Shown here: piece by piece, positions 1 through 8,695 of the stretch
Layout of the letters: the number at the start of each line of letters is the position of its first letter
Numbering within the stretch: position 1 is the stretch's first letter
The notes under the pieces: model-generated
What the model saw: the letters and a program-made list of their open reading frames with translations, nothing else
Told to the model about the DNA's origin: nothing
Database searches by the model: none
Position numbers and translations under genes: made by a program
DNA from: Micromonospora aurantiaca ATCC 27029
Lineage (GTDB): Bacteria > Actinomycetota > Actinomycetes > Mycobacteriales > Micromonosporaceae
Direction: 5' to 3'
DNA length: 64,000 nucleotides
Assembly (NCBI RefSeq): GCF_000145235.1
Contig: NC_014391.1
Coordinates: 5,599,501-5,663,500, forward strand

Positions 1-79
1 CTCCGCCTGAGTACGTCGCCCTCCCGGTGGGCACACCTGGGGGCGGGGACGTTGTAGGGTCCGCGGATGATCGTCAATC

Positions 80-841
80 GTGGGGGTCGCGGTGACCTCT
101 GACGCCACGACGCCCCCGGCCGCCGAGCCACCCGCGTACGACCCGTGGTCGGCCATGCCGCCTGCGGTCGCGCCGCCCACCGAGCAGTTCCCGGTGATCG
201 CCGCGCCGGAGGCACCCGTCACCCCCGCCCCCACCGCGCAGTTCCCCGCCCCGCCGGTGGCCCCGCCTTACTCCGCGCCGCCGTTCTCGGCCCCACCGGC
301 GCCGCTCTCCGCGCCGCCGGCCACCGCGCAGTTCCCGGCCGCGCCGCAGTTCTCCGCGCCGCCCGCGCAGTACTCCGCGCCGCCCGCGCAGTTCTCGGCG
401 CCGCCCGTACCGCCGGCCGGGGTGGTCGCGCCGTACTACGGGCCCGCACCCGGGGCGTATCCGCCGCCCGGGCCGGTGCCGCCCACGCAGTCGGCGGTAG
501 CCGTGCAGATCGCCGAGATCATGGTGACGCCGCCTGTCATCCGCACCCCGGCCGGCGTCCTGCCGCTCGCCGGCGCCTCCTGGTACGTGACCGACTACTG
601 GCAGAAGGAGGAGAAGATCGCCCAGTGGGCCATCGTCGCCGCGATCCTCGGCTTCTTCTGCCTGACCGTGTTCAGCCTCCTCTTCCTGCTGGTCAAGGAG
701 ACGCGGCACTACGGCACCGTGCAGGTGACGGTGAACAGCGGCGGGCACCAGTACGTCGCGCGGATACCGGTGACCGACCAGTTCCAGGTGCAGCAGCTCA
801 ACAACCAGGTCAACTACGCCCGGTCGTTGTCGGCCGGCTGA
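80..841 (+). CDS. Proline-rich membrane protein of unknown function
   Basis: The predicted product has 253 residues. The first ~150 are a low-complexity Pro/Ala/Ser region with repeated units such as QFSAPPA and AQFPAPP. Near residue 175 a WYVTDYWQKEEK stretch leads into one strong hydrophobic segment (about 185-207), followed by a ~45-residue hydrophilic tail. The layout suggests a single-pass protein with a long disordered N-terminal arm. GTG at 80 is used; GTG at 92 (VTSDATTPP) is equally possible because no clear ribosome site decides. No function is recognised. It is convergent with ligB, only 4 bp away. Confidence 0.75.
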   Translation: MGVAVTSDATTPPAAEPPAYDPWSAMPPAVAPPTEQFPVIAAPEAPVTPAPTAQFPAPPVAPPYSAPPFSAPPAPLSAPPATAQFPAAPQFSAPPAQYSAPPAQFSAPPVPPAGVVAPYYGPAPGAYPPPGPVPPTQSAVAVQIAEIMVTPPVIRTPAGVLPLAGASWYVTDYWQKEEKIAQWAIVAAILGFFCLTVFSLLFLLVKETRHYGTVQVTVNSGGHQYVARIPVTDQFQVQQLNNQVNYARSLSAG

Positions 842-845
842 GCCG

Positions 846-2429
846 TCAGCCGGTGACCCGGCCGGCGTGGATGGCGCGGACCGCGTCGATGGTGTCCGCC
901 TCGGCGGCGGTCTTGTCGTCGCGGTAGCGCAGCACGCGGGCGAAGCGCAACGCCATGCCGCCCGGGTACCGGCTGCTCGTCTGCACCCCGTCGAACGCGA
1001 TCTCGACCACCTGCTCCGGCCGGACCCGCACCACCCAGTCGCCCTTCTCCACGGCGAGCGACAGGAACCGTTCGGTCTGCCAGCGCAGGAGCTCGTCGGT
1101 GAGCCCCTTGAACGTCTTGCCGAGCATGACGAACTCGCCGGTGCGCGGATCGCGGGCGCCGAGGTGCAGGTTGGACAGCCAGCCCTCCCGCCGGCCGCTG
1201 CCCCACTCGACCGCGAGGACCACCAGGTCGAGCGTGTGCCGCGGCTTGACCTTGACCCAGGCCGAGCCGCGCCGGCCGGCGTCGTAGGGCGCGGCCGGGT
1301 CCTTGACCACCACGCCCTCCTGACCGGCGTCGACAGCCGCGGCGAACGCCGTGGCCGCCTGCTCCACGTCGTCCACCTCGATTCGGTCGACGAGCAGCGA
1401 GGCGTCGACCGCGCCGGCCAGGGCCGCCCACCGCTCCCGTCCGGGCGCGTCGATCAGGTCGGTGCCGTCGAGGTGCAGCAGGTCGAAGAAGTACGGCGTG
1501 AGCACCGGTTCGCCGGTGCGCTCGGCGGCGGCCAGCACGGCGGGCGCGACCGGTGCCTGCCCGGTGGTGCTGGGCGTGGTGCGCCGGGCTGCCCGGCTGG
1601 ACGTCTCCTGGAACGGCAGCGGCCGGCCGGCGGCGTCCAGCCCGATCGCCTCGCCGTCGAGCACCAGCTCGCGGGCGGGCAGCGCGCGGACGGCGGCCAC
1701 CACCTGGGGCAGCCGGCCGGTGATCTCGTCCAGGCTGCGGGTGAAGACCGCGATGTCCGGGCCGGAGCGGTGCACCTGGATGCGGATGCCGTCGAGCTTC
1801 ACGTCGACCATCGCCGGCACGCCGGTGGCGGTGAGCGCCTCGTCGACCGAGGGCGCGCTCTGCGCCAGCATCGGCGCGAGCGGCCGGCCCACCTGGAGCC
1901 CGAACCCGGCCAGCGCGGCGGCGCCGCCGGTGAGCGCCGCGACCGCCACCGCCCGCAGGTCACCGGCGAGCAGCAGGGCCCGCCGGACGGCCGTGACCGG
2001 GACGTCGGCGGCGCGCGCGACCGCGTCGGCCAGCAGCCCGGCCTGCGCGCCCTGGCGCAGCTCGCCCCGGAACAGGCCGGTCAGCAGGCGCTGCTCGTCG
2101 GCGGTGGCGGCGGCGAAGAGACGGCCGACCAGTTCCCGGCGCCGGGCCTGCGAACCGGCCCCGGCGACGCGGGAGATCTCCTCGATCGCCGCGTCGACGG
2201 CGGCGACGGTGAGCGTCGGCTCGGCGGCCGGCGGAGGCAGGTCACGCAGGCCCGCCCAGCCGACACCGGTCTGACGCTGGCGCAGCTCACCGGCGAGATA
2301 ACCGGCACCGGCCGGGATCTCGCCCGGCTCCAGCCCGCGCAGCGCGGCGGCCAGCAACTCCACCTTGGCCCGTCGGCCGCTGGTGGCCCCGACCGCGGCC
2401 GAGGTGGCCGCCAGCTCCGCGAAACGCAC
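846..2429 (-). CDS. ligB: ATP-dependent DNA ligase (LigB type)
   Basis: Seals nicks using ATP through an enzyme-AMP intermediate; accessory to the NAD-dependent LigA in actinobacteria. The adenylation motif I is visible as VKLDGIRIQV (catalytic Lys), with later motifs LDGEAI, EGVVVKDP and SAWVKVKP; an N-terminal helical DNA-binding domain precedes it and an OB-fold follows. With GTG at 2429 (VRFAELAATSA) the product is 527 residues, close to the usual ~510 for this family. The open frame extends to 2765, but the added N-terminus is unlike the family and would overlap the small gene at 2518-2724. Confidence 0.9.
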   Translation of the reverse strand: MRFAELAATSAAVGATSGRRAKVELLAAALRGLEPGEIPAGAGYLAGELRQRQTGVGWAGLRDLPPPAAEPTLTVAAVDAAIEEISRVAGAGSQARRRELVGRLFAAATADEQRLLTGLFRGELRQGAQAGLLADAVARAADVPVTAVRRALLLAGDLRAVAVAALTGGAAALAGFGLQVGRPLAPMLAQSAPSVDEALTATGVPAMVDVKLDGIRIQVHRSGPDIAVFTRSLDEITGRLPQVVAAVRALPARELVLDGEAIGLDAAGRPLPFQETSSRAARRTTPSTTGQAPVAPAVLAAAERTGEPVLTPYFFDLLHLDGTDLIDAPGRERWAALAGAVDASLLVDRIEVDDVEQAATAFAAAVDAGQEGVVVKDPAAPYDAGRRGSAWVKVKPRHTLDLVVLAVEWGSGRREGWLSNLHLGARDPRTGEFVMLGKTFKGLTDELLRWQTERFLSLAVEKGDWVVRVRPEQVVEIAFDGVQTSSRYPGGMALRFARVLRYRDDKTAAEADTIDAVRAIHAGRVTG

Positions 2430-2517
2430 GCCCACATCCTGCCAGTCGCGTGTGACATCGGGGTGGATCCGGCGGCCCGGCACACCGCACGGGTGCGCCG
2501 GGCCGACGGGCCGACGG

Positions 2518-2724
2518 TCAGGCCGAGACCGGTTCCTCGATGCGCAGGCCGCGCCCGCGCACGCCCTCGGCGACCCGGGTGAGCAGCGCGTCGAGCGTGA
2601 CCAGGGCGGCGGAGAGCTCGCCGATCTGTTCGTTGAGCGTGTCCTCGGACCACGCGGAGACGTCGACGTCCCCCAGAGCACGGACGGCGGCCTGGAGCCG
2701 CTCCATCTCGTCGTTCGTACGCAT
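2518..2724 (-). CDS. Small conserved hypothetical protein
   Basis: A 68-residue acidic helical protein starting MRTNDEMERLQAAVRAL. It lies upstream of ligB in the same direction, about 90 bp away. The ORF is open a little further up (to 2775), but ATG 2724 gives the natural start of the helical part. Heptad-like spacing (LNEQIGELSAALVTLDALL) suggests a coiled coil. Function is unknown. Confidence 0.6.
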   Translation of the reverse strand: MRTNDEMERLQAAVRALGDVDVSAWSEDTLNEQIGELSAALVTLDALLTRVAEGVRGRGLRIEEPVSA

Positions 2725-2802
2725 GTTCGAAAGGCTATAACACCCCGCCCGCCGACACACCACAAACTCCGACATCCGCCCCGAAGTTACGGTTTCGACA
2801 CC

Positions 2803-4167
2803 TCAGGCGCGGTTTCCGGCCTCGGCCACCCGGGCCAGCAGCAGCGCCTCGGCCAGGCACACCCGCGCGAACTCGCCCAGGTGCAGGCTCTCGTTCGGCC
2901 CGTGCGCCCGCGCGTGCGGGTCCTCCACACCGGTCACCAGGATCGCGGCCCGCGGGAACATCTCCTGGAACGTGGCGATGAACGGGATCGACCCGCCCAC
3001 CCCGATGTCGACCGGGTCGGTGCCGTCCCAGGCCGTCCGGAACGCCGACCGGGCCGCGTCGAACATCGGCCCCGAGGCGTCGATGACGCAGGGCGCGCCG
3101 TCGTGCTCGAACGTCACCGACACCTGAGCGCCCCACGGCGCGTGCCGCTCCAGGTGCGCGGTCAGCGCCGCGTACGCCTTCTTCGGGTCGTCGCCCGGCG
3201 CCAGCCGTACGCTCAGCTTCGCCTTCGCGGACGGCACCAGCGCGTTCGGGGCCTCGCCGGTGGACGGCGCGTCCACGCCCAGGATCGCCAGCGCCGGCTT
3301 CGTCCAGAGCCGGTCGGTGATCCGGCCGGTGCCGAACAGCCGCGCGCCGTCGACCAGGCCGGCCTCGGCGCGGAACCGGTCCTCCGGGTAGTCGACGCTG
3401 GCGCCCTCGCGGGCGGCCAGCCCGTCCACCGCTACGTCACCCGCCTCGTCGTGCAGCGTGCCGAGCAGCTTCACCAGCGCGGTGAGCGCGTCCGGCACGG
3501 CGCCGCCGAACATGCCGCTGTGCACCGCGTGGTCGAGCGTGCGCACCTCCACGAAGCAGTTCACGATGCCGCGCAGCGAGGTGGTCAGCGCCGGCACGCC
3601 GACGTCCCAGTTGGTGGAGTCGGCGATCACGATGACGTCCGAGGCCAGGTCGTCACGGTGCTCGGCGAGCAGCCGCTCCAGCGAGTCCGAGCCGTACTCC
3701 TCCTCGCCCTCGATGAACAGCACCACGCCGACCGGCAGCCGGTCGCCGAACGCGCGCAGCGCGGCGACGTGCGCCATGATGCCCGCCTTGTCGTCGGCGG
3801 CGCCCCGGCCGTAGAGGCGGCCGTCGCGCTCCACCGGCTCGAACGGGTCCGACTCCCACAGCGACAGGTCGCCGACCGGCTGCACGTCGTGGTGCGCGTA
3901 CATGAGCACTGTGGGCGCGCCGGCCGGGGCCGCCTTCGTGCCGATCACCGCGGGCTGGCCGCCGGACCGGACGATCCGCGTGTCGAGGCCGCAGCCGCGC
4001 AGCAGCTCCGCCACCGCCTCGGCGGAGCGCTCCACGTGCGAGTGGTCGAAGCCCTCGAAGGCGATGCCCGGGATGCGGACGAGTCGCTCGAGGTCGGCAC
4101 GGACGCCGGGGAGTTCCCGCTCGACGGCGGCCCGCACCTCGGACTCGGAGAGGATCGGAGTGGTCAT
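2803..4167 (-). CDS. M20 family dipeptidase / metallopeptidase
   Basis: A cytosolic zinc exopeptidase of the ArgE/DapE/CNDP type, likely hydrolysing dipeptides or N-acyl amino acids. Metal and catalytic motifs are in order: YAHHDVQPVGD (first metal His with Asp), GRGAADDKAG (bridging Asp), EGEEEYGS (general-base Glu pair), and a C-terminal His in HARAHGPNES. A dimerisation insert lies between them. At 454 residues it has normal full length for the family. It is transcribed leftwards, 21 bp after the kinase-like gene, so the two may share a transcript. Confidence 0.88.
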   Translation of the reverse strand: MTTPILSESEVRAAVERELPGVRADLERLVRIPGIAFEGFDHSHVERSAEAVAELLRGCGLDTRIVRSGGQPAVIGTKAAPAGAPTVLMYAHHDVQPVGDLSLWESDPFEPVERDGRLYGRGAADDKAGIMAHVAALRAFGDRLPVGVVLFIEGEEEYGSDSLERLLAEHRDDLASDVIVIADSTNWDVGVPALTTSLRGIVNCFVEVRTLDHAVHSGMFGGAVPDALTALVKLLGTLHDEAGDVAVDGLAAREGASVDYPEDRFRAEAGLVDGARLFGTGRITDRLWTKPALAILGVDAPSTGEAPNALVPSAKAKLSVRLAPGDDPKKAYAALTAHLERHAPWGAQVSVTFEHDGAPCVIDASGPMFDAARSAFRTAWDGTDPVDIGVGGSIPFIATFQEMFPRAAILVTGVEDPHARAHGPNESLHLGEFARVCLAEALLLARVAEAGNRA

Positions 4168-4188
4168 GACCGGAATCGTATGCTGGCC

Positions 4189-4842
4189 TTACCCCGCCAC
4201 GTCGCCCGAGCCCGGTCGCCGCCCCACGCGCACGTAGTAGCGGTCCGCGTCGTGCGGCAGGTCCGGGGCGCCGTCGACGACCAGGTCCACAGCAGCCTCG
4301 GTGCCGTCGGCGGCGAAGTGCGACCGCTCCCCCGCGTGCCAGCGGCGCAGCTCCGGCAGGATCCGCTCGCCGTCGCGGGCCAGCGCCCGGCGCAACCCCA
4401 GCTCGGCCGGCGCGGTGACGAGCACCGACAGCGTCAGCTCGGGGCGTACCGCGGCGCGGGCGGCGCTCACCCCCTCGACGATCAGCACCGGACCGGCCGG
4501 CACCGGCACCACCCGGTCCAGGAAACGACGGCGCACCCAGCTGTAGCGGCGGTAACCGCCCGCCCGGCCGGCCCGCAGCGGGCCGAGGACCTGCTCCTCC
4601 AGCCGGGTCCAGAACGTGAGCTGGTCGTCCCAGCCGTCGAGCAGGTCGTCGGTGTGCACGAGCGGCGGGCGGACGCCGCCCACCCCCGCCGCCAGGGCGT
4701 CCGCGAGGCGCGTCGCGAACCGGCTCTTGCCCGCGCCGCTGGGCCCGTCGACGGCGACCAGCCGGGTACGCCCCAACCGCGCCGGCCCGGCCAGCACCCG
4801 ACGGGCCAACCCGGCGTACGCCTCGATCAGGGCAACGTTCAC
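4189..4842 (-). CDS. Uridine kinase-like P-loop NTPase
   Basis: A 217-residue P-loop kinase. The Walker A motif VDGPSGAGKS is near residue 30, followed by a VHTDDLLDGWDD segment typical of uridine/phosphoribulokinase-type enzymes, and VLIVEGVSA, the Walker-B-like strand. The likely reaction is phosphorylation of a nucleoside or related small molecule; the exact substrate cannot be read from the sequence. GTG 4842 (VNVALIEAY) is chosen because it begins directly before the conserved core; the frame stays open far upstream across the rhodanese gene, which is a shadow. Confidence 0.75.
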   Translation of the reverse strand: MNVALIEAYAGLARRVLAGPARLGRTRLVAVDGPSGAGKSRFATRLADALAAGVGGVRPPLVHTDDLLDGWDDQLTFWTRLEEQVLGPLRAGRAGGYRRYSWVRRRFLDRVVPVPAGPVLIVEGVSAARAAVRPELTLSVLVTAPAELGLRRALARDGERILPELRRWHAGERSHFAADGTEAAVDLVVDGAPDLPHDADRYYVRVGRRPGSGDVAG

Positions 4843-4953
4843 CCGACCGACGCTAACGTTCCCCCGTCCGCTGGAAACTGCGACCCGGGCGGACCGTTTC
4901 GCCGAGCGGCGGCGCGGCGCGCTGGGCATCATCGGGGGGTGCTCCATGACGTG

Positions 4954-5355
4954 ATGTGTCCGGGCGTCGACGCCCTCCTGGAACAGGCCCGCGCCGGTCT
5001 CCGCCGGCTCACCCCGCACGAGACCGTCGAGGCGGTCCGTGGCGGCGCGCTGCTGATCGACACGCGTACCGAGGCGCAGCGCCGCGAGGAGGGTGAGCTG
5101 CCCGGCGCGATCGTCATCGACCGCACGGTGCTGGAGTGGCGACTCGACCCGGCCAGCGCGTGGCGCATACCCGAGGCCACCGGGTACGACCGCGAGATCG
5201 TCGTGGTGTGCCGGGAGGGGTACAGCTCCAGCCTGGCCGCCGCCAGCCTCCAGACGCTGGGGCTGCGGCAGGCCACCGACATGATCGGCGGCGTGCAGGG
5301 CTGGCGGGAGGCCGGACTGCCGATGTCCGACCGCCCGGCCGACGTGCGCTACTGA
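4954..5355 (+). CDS. Rhodanese-like domain protein
   Basis: A single rhodanese domain of 133 residues. It carries the conserved LIDTRTEAQRREEGELPGA entry and the active-site loop VVVCREGYSSS with Cys86 as the likely persulfide-forming residue. A role in sulfur transfer or sulfide handling is usual for the family; the substrate is unknown. GTG 4939 and GTG 4951 are alternative in-frame starts, and a GGGGGG tract at 4934-4939 could serve the later ones. Its 3' end overlaps the end of the convergent cobQ by 7 bp. Confidence 0.8.
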   Translation: MCPGVDALLEQARAGLRRLTPHETVEAVRGGALLIDTRTEAQRREEGELPGAIVIDRTVLEWRLDPASAWRIPEATGYDREIVVVCREGYSSSLAAASLQTLGLRQATDMIGGVQGWREAGLPMSDRPADVRY

Positions 5356-6893
5356 GCCGGTGGCGCGCCGGGTGGCACGAACGGCAGTCCCGGCGGTGGG
5401 CCGGACTCGATCAGCCGCCACAGCGCGTCGGTGTCGAGGTGCTCCTCCACCAGGTCGCCCAGCAGGTCCAGCGTCCGTTCCCGGGCCGCCGCGAAGGACG
5501 TGTCCGGCGCGACCTTGAACCCGGTCCGTCCGGCCGCCTCCGCGACCTCGGTCAGGAACCGGCGGCGGAACGCGTCCGAGGAGAAGGCGCCGTGCCAGTG
5601 CGTGCCGTACACGGTGCCGAGGCGCGCGCCCTCGCCGGTGCCGTCGGCGTAGCGCAGCAGCGGCGCGAGGCCCGGGTCGGCGGCCGTGACCCGGCCGTGG
5701 TGGATCTCGTACCCGTGGACCGGCACGTCGCCGGCGGCGGTGCCCTCGGCCCGGCGGACCGTCTTGCGGGGCTCGAAGGTGATCTCGACGGGCAGCAGCC
5801 CGAGGCCGGGTACGGTGCCCCGGCGGCTCTCCACCGCATCGTGGATCGCCCGGCCCAGCATCTGGAAGCCGCCGCAGATGCCGAGCAGCGGCCGTCCGGC
5901 GGCGGCGTGCGCCCGGACCGCGTCGGCCAGGCCGGTCTCCCGCAGCCAGGCCAGGTCGGCGACTGTCGACTTGGTGCCGGGGAGCACCACCAGATCGGCG
6001 GCAGCGAGTTCGGCCGGCTCGACGGTGAGGCGGACCCGCACACCCGGTTCGGTCGCCAGCGCCTCCACGTCGGTGGCGTTGCTGATCCGGGGCAGCCGGA
6101 CCACTGCGACGTCGAGCCAGTCGGTGCCCCGGGGCGCGGGCGGCCGGCCGAGCACCCGCCCGTACGCGAGCGAGTCCTCCGCGTCGAGCCACAGGTCCAG
6201 GGCCCAGGGCACCACCCCGTACGTCGGGCGGCCGGTGACCCGGTGCAGCATGTCCAGCCCCGGCTGGAGCAGGCCGCGGTCACCCCGGAACTTGTTCACC
6301 ACGAACCCGGCCAGCAGCGCCTGGTCGGCCGCGTCGAGCAGGGCGACGGTGCCGAACATCGAGGCGAACACGCCGCCCCGGTCGATGTCGCCGACCACGA
6401 TCGTGGGCAGCCCGGCCTGCCGCGCCAGCCCCATGTTGACGTAGTCGCCGTCGCGCAGGTTGATCTCGGCGGGGCTGCCCGCGCCCTCGCAGATCACCAC
6501 GTCGTACTCGGATCGCAGCTCGGCCAGCGCCGCGTACGCCGTGCTGGCGAGCCGGGACCGTACCTCGTGGTAGTTGCCGGCGGTGACCGTGTCCACCGCC
6601 TCACCGAGCAGCACCACCTGGCTGGCGTGGTCGCTGCCCGGCTTGAGCAGCACCGGGTTGAAGCGCAGGTCGGCGTCGAGCCCGCAGGCGGCGGCCTGCA
6701 TCGCCTGGGCGCGGCCCAGTTCGCCGCCGCGACCGTCCGGGCCGACCACCACGGCGGAGTTGTTCGACATGTTCTGCGCCTTGAACGGGGCGACCCGGAC
6801 GCCCCGGCGGCGCAGCCAGCGGCAGATGCCGGCGGTGAGCACGCTCTTGCCGGCGTCGGAGGTGGTGCCGGCGACCAGCAGCCCGCCGCTCAC
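5349..6893 (-). CDS. cobQ: Cobyric acid synthase
   Basis: Amidates four carboxyl side chains of adenosyl-cobyrinate a,c-diamide in cobalamin synthesis, using glutamine and ATP. The N-terminal dethiobiotin-synthetase-like domain has the nucleotide-binding GTTSDAGKS motif and FKAQNMSNNS. The C-terminal class I glutaminase domain shows the nucleophile elbow LLGICGGFQML (Cys) and GTHWHGAFSSD (catalytic His). At 514 residues it is full length. Its start overlaps the end of cbiB by 4 bp, indicating translational coupling. Confidence 0.95.
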   Translation of the reverse strand: MSGGLLVAGTTSDAGKSVLTAGICRWLRRRGVRVAPFKAQNMSNNSAVVVGPDGRGGELGRAQAMQAAACGLDADLRFNPVLLKPGSDHASQVVLLGEAVDTVTAGNYHEVRSRLASTAYAALAELRSEYDVVICEGAGSPAEINLRDGDYVNMGLARQAGLPTIVVGDIDRGGVFASMFGTVALLDAADQALLAGFVVNKFRGDRGLLQPGLDMLHRVTGRPTYGVVPWALDLWLDAEDSLAYGRVLGRPPAPRGTDWLDVAVVRLPRISNATDVEALATEPGVRVRLTVEPAELAAADLVVLPGTKSTVADLAWLRETGLADAVRAHAAAGRPLLGICGGFQMLGRAIHDAVESRRGTVPGLGLLPVEITFEPRKTVRRAEGTAAGDVPVHGYEIHHGRVTAADPGLAPLLRYADGTGEGARLGTVYGTHWHGAFSSDAFRRRFLTEVAEAAGRTGFKVAPDTSFAAARERTLDLLGDLVEEHLDTDALWRLIESGPPPGLPFVPPGAPPAQ

Positions 6894-7915
6894 CGCCCGC
6901 TCCCCCGGCCTGAGCCACGGGCCGCTCGGGTGACGACGCCCAGCGCGGCCCGGCCGGCAGCGCCGACCAGGCGACCGACTGTCACCGGGTAGAGCGCGGC
7001 CAGGCCGAGCGCGGCCACACCCACCGCGCCCGAGATCCGGGCGGCCCGCTTCAGGTGCCGCGCCTCGGGGCGGGGCCCGTCACCGAGGAAGGGCCGGGTC
7101 TCGGCGCGGCCGAAGTAGACGTTGCGCCCGCCGAGCCGGACGCCGAGCGCGCCCGCCATGGCCGCCTCGCACTGACCGGCGTTCGGGCTCGGGTGGTCGG
7201 CCCGGTCCCGTCGCCACACGTGCCAGGCGGCGGCTCGGTCCCCGTGTGCCACCGGCGCGACGGCCACCGTGAGCAGCCCGGTGAGCCGGGACGGCACGAG
7301 GTTCAGCGCGTCGTCCAGCCGGGCCGCCGGGGTGCCGAAGCGGGCGTACCGGGGCGAGCGGTGGCCGACCATCGCGTCGAGCGTGTTCGCCGCCCGGTAG
7401 CCGAGCAGGCCGGGCAGGCCCGCGACCGCGCCCCAGACCAGCGGGGCGACCACGGCGTCCGAGGTGTTCTCGGCGACCGACTCGACCGTGGCGCGGGCGA
7501 GTTCGGGCTCGTCGAGGGCCGACGGGTCGCGTCCGCAGAGGTTGCCCAGGCGGGACCGGGCGGCGGGCAGGTCGGCCCGGCCCAGTGCCCGTGCCATCAC
7601 CCGGGACTCGTGCCGCAGCGTGCGCCCGCCCAGCACCGTCCAGGTGCCGGCGGCCACCAGCGCGGCCCGGGCCACCGGATGGCGGCGGGTCGCCAGCGCG
7701 GCGGCGGCGCCGAGCAGGACCGGCGCGCCGACGGCGAGCGCCGTGAACGCCGTGCCGGCCGTCCGGTCGGGGCGGTAGACCCGCCGTTCCAGCGCGCCGG
7801 CCGCCGTGCCGAAGCCGGCCACCGGATGCCACCGGCGGGGGTCGCCGAGCAGTGCGTCGAGCGCGTAGCCCACCACCAACCCGGTCGCGTTCGCCATGGC
7901 GGTCGCCTGCCGCAC
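6890..7915 (-). CDS. cobD: Adenosylcobinamide-phosphate synthase, membrane protein
   Basis: The CbiB/CobD family attaches aminopropanol (phosphate) to cobyric acid and sits in the membrane. Conserved stretches are ALLGDPRRWHPVAGFG near the N-terminus, ENTSDAVVAPLVWG, YRAANTLDAMVGHRSPRY and NAGQCEAAMAGALGVRLGG. GTG 7915 is preferred over ATG 7897 because GGAGG stands 9 bases upstream of it on the minus strand. It leads a two-gene cobalamin operon with cobQ. The symbol cbiB is used for the same family in other nomenclature. Confidence 0.92.
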   Translation of the reverse strand: MRQATAMANATGLVVGYALDALLGDPRRWHPVAGFGTAAGALERRVYRPDRTAGTAFTALAVGAPVLLGAAAALATRRHPVARAALVAAGTWTVLGGRTLRHESRVMARALGRADLPAARSRLGNLCGRDPSALDEPELARATVESVAENTSDAVVAPLVWGAVAGLPGLLGYRAANTLDAMVGHRSPRYARFGTPAARLDDALNLVPSRLTGLLTVAVAPVAHGDRAAAWHVWRRDRADHPSPNAGQCEAAMAGALGVRLGGRNVYFGRAETRPFLGDGPRPEARHLKRAARISGAVGVAALGLAALYPVTVGRLVGAAGRAALGVVTRAARGSGRGSGR

Positions 7916-7950
7916 CCGTCACCACCTCCGGCCGGCCAGCCTAGTCGTAC

Positions 7951-7984
7951 CGCGGGGTGGTGACGCCGACGTCACCACCCCGCG
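7951..7984. terminator. Perfect 15-bp hairpin between ssb 3' end and cobD
   Basis: Arms 7951-7965 and 7970-7984 are exact inverted repeats with a 4-base loop. It lies directly after the stop of the leftward ssb remnant (8003) and ahead of the cobD start, so it most likely ends ssb transcription. Confidence 0.7.
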
Positions 7985-8002
7985 CCCCCGTCGGACGAAG
8001 GG

Positions 8003-8695
8003 TCAGGCGGGCACCGGGGTACGCCGCCGGCCACGGCGCCCCGACGCGGTCCCGCCGGTGCCATCGGTCCCGCCCGGGCTCGCGCCGCCCGGCTCGCCCT
8101 CACCCGGCCCGGAACCACCCGGTCCGCCGACCTCCGACGGTGCGACCTCGCCCAGTTCGTCGTCCTCGACCGGGGCCGGCCCGTCGTCCGCCACGTCGCC
8201 CAGCTCGTCCTCCTCCCCCGCCGGACCGCCCGGCCCGCGGTCGTAGTCGGTGGCCCGCGCACCGGGCCGGGTGTCGAACGGGTCGGGCTCGCCCACCCGC
8301 TCGACGGTGCCGACCAGCCCGACCCGGCTGCCCCCGTACTCCGACGGCGGGAAGTCGTCGTCGAAGGGCCGGTCGTCGAACGTCGCCGGCGCCTGGGCAT
8401 CAGGCACCGGCTCGGTCGCCTCGCCGTGCACCCGCTGCTCGGCCTCCGCGTCCTCGACCGTGCTGGTGGCCGCGCGGGGCTGGTTGCGCAGGAAGCGGGC
8501 GCGGCCCCGGGACAGGTCGTGCCCGACGGCGACCGCCTCCAGCTCGTAGAGCGTGCGGTGGGTGCCCGCCTCGTCGGTCCAGTCCCGGGTGTAGAGGCGC
8601 CCGGCGACGATCACCGGATCACCGACCGCCACCGAGGCGGCCACCCCCTCGGCGAGGCGGCGCCAGCAGTTGACGCGCACGCAGAAACGTACCAT
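8003..8695 (-). pseudogene. ssb: 3' part of an interrupted ssb-family gene
   Basis: The reading frame from about 8680 down encodes RVNCWRRLAEGVAASV...GRLYTRDWTDEAGTHRTLYELEA, the second half of an SSB OB-fold, then a long acidic Pro/Gly-rich tail. The first half of the OB-fold is missing here and is found at 20104-20271; the mobile element sits between them. The ATG at 8695 comes from the element and adds MVRFC, so a truncated product could still be made. The tail ends RRGRRRTPVPA and lacks the acidic DDDIPF-type tip of housekeeping SSB, so this is probably a paralogue. Confidence 0.85.
8676..8680. other. Left attachment-site core (attL)
   Basis: CGCAC is the only stretch shared between the two junctions where the ssb frame breaks (8676-8680 and 20105-20109). 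It lies 13 bp before the integrase start codon at 8694, the usual place for a serine integrase site. A very short identity is expected for serine integrases, which exchange strands at a 2-bp core. Confidence 0.7.

Noticed and set aside
74..748. Long minus-strand ORF rich in Arg and Gly opposite the first gene
   Set aside because: Composition is that of a GC-rich shadow; the plus frame has a membrane segment and sensible C-terminus.
2430..2765. N-terminal extension of the ligase ORF
   Set aside because: Overlaps the small gene 2518-2724, has no family similarity, and the product is already full length from 2429.
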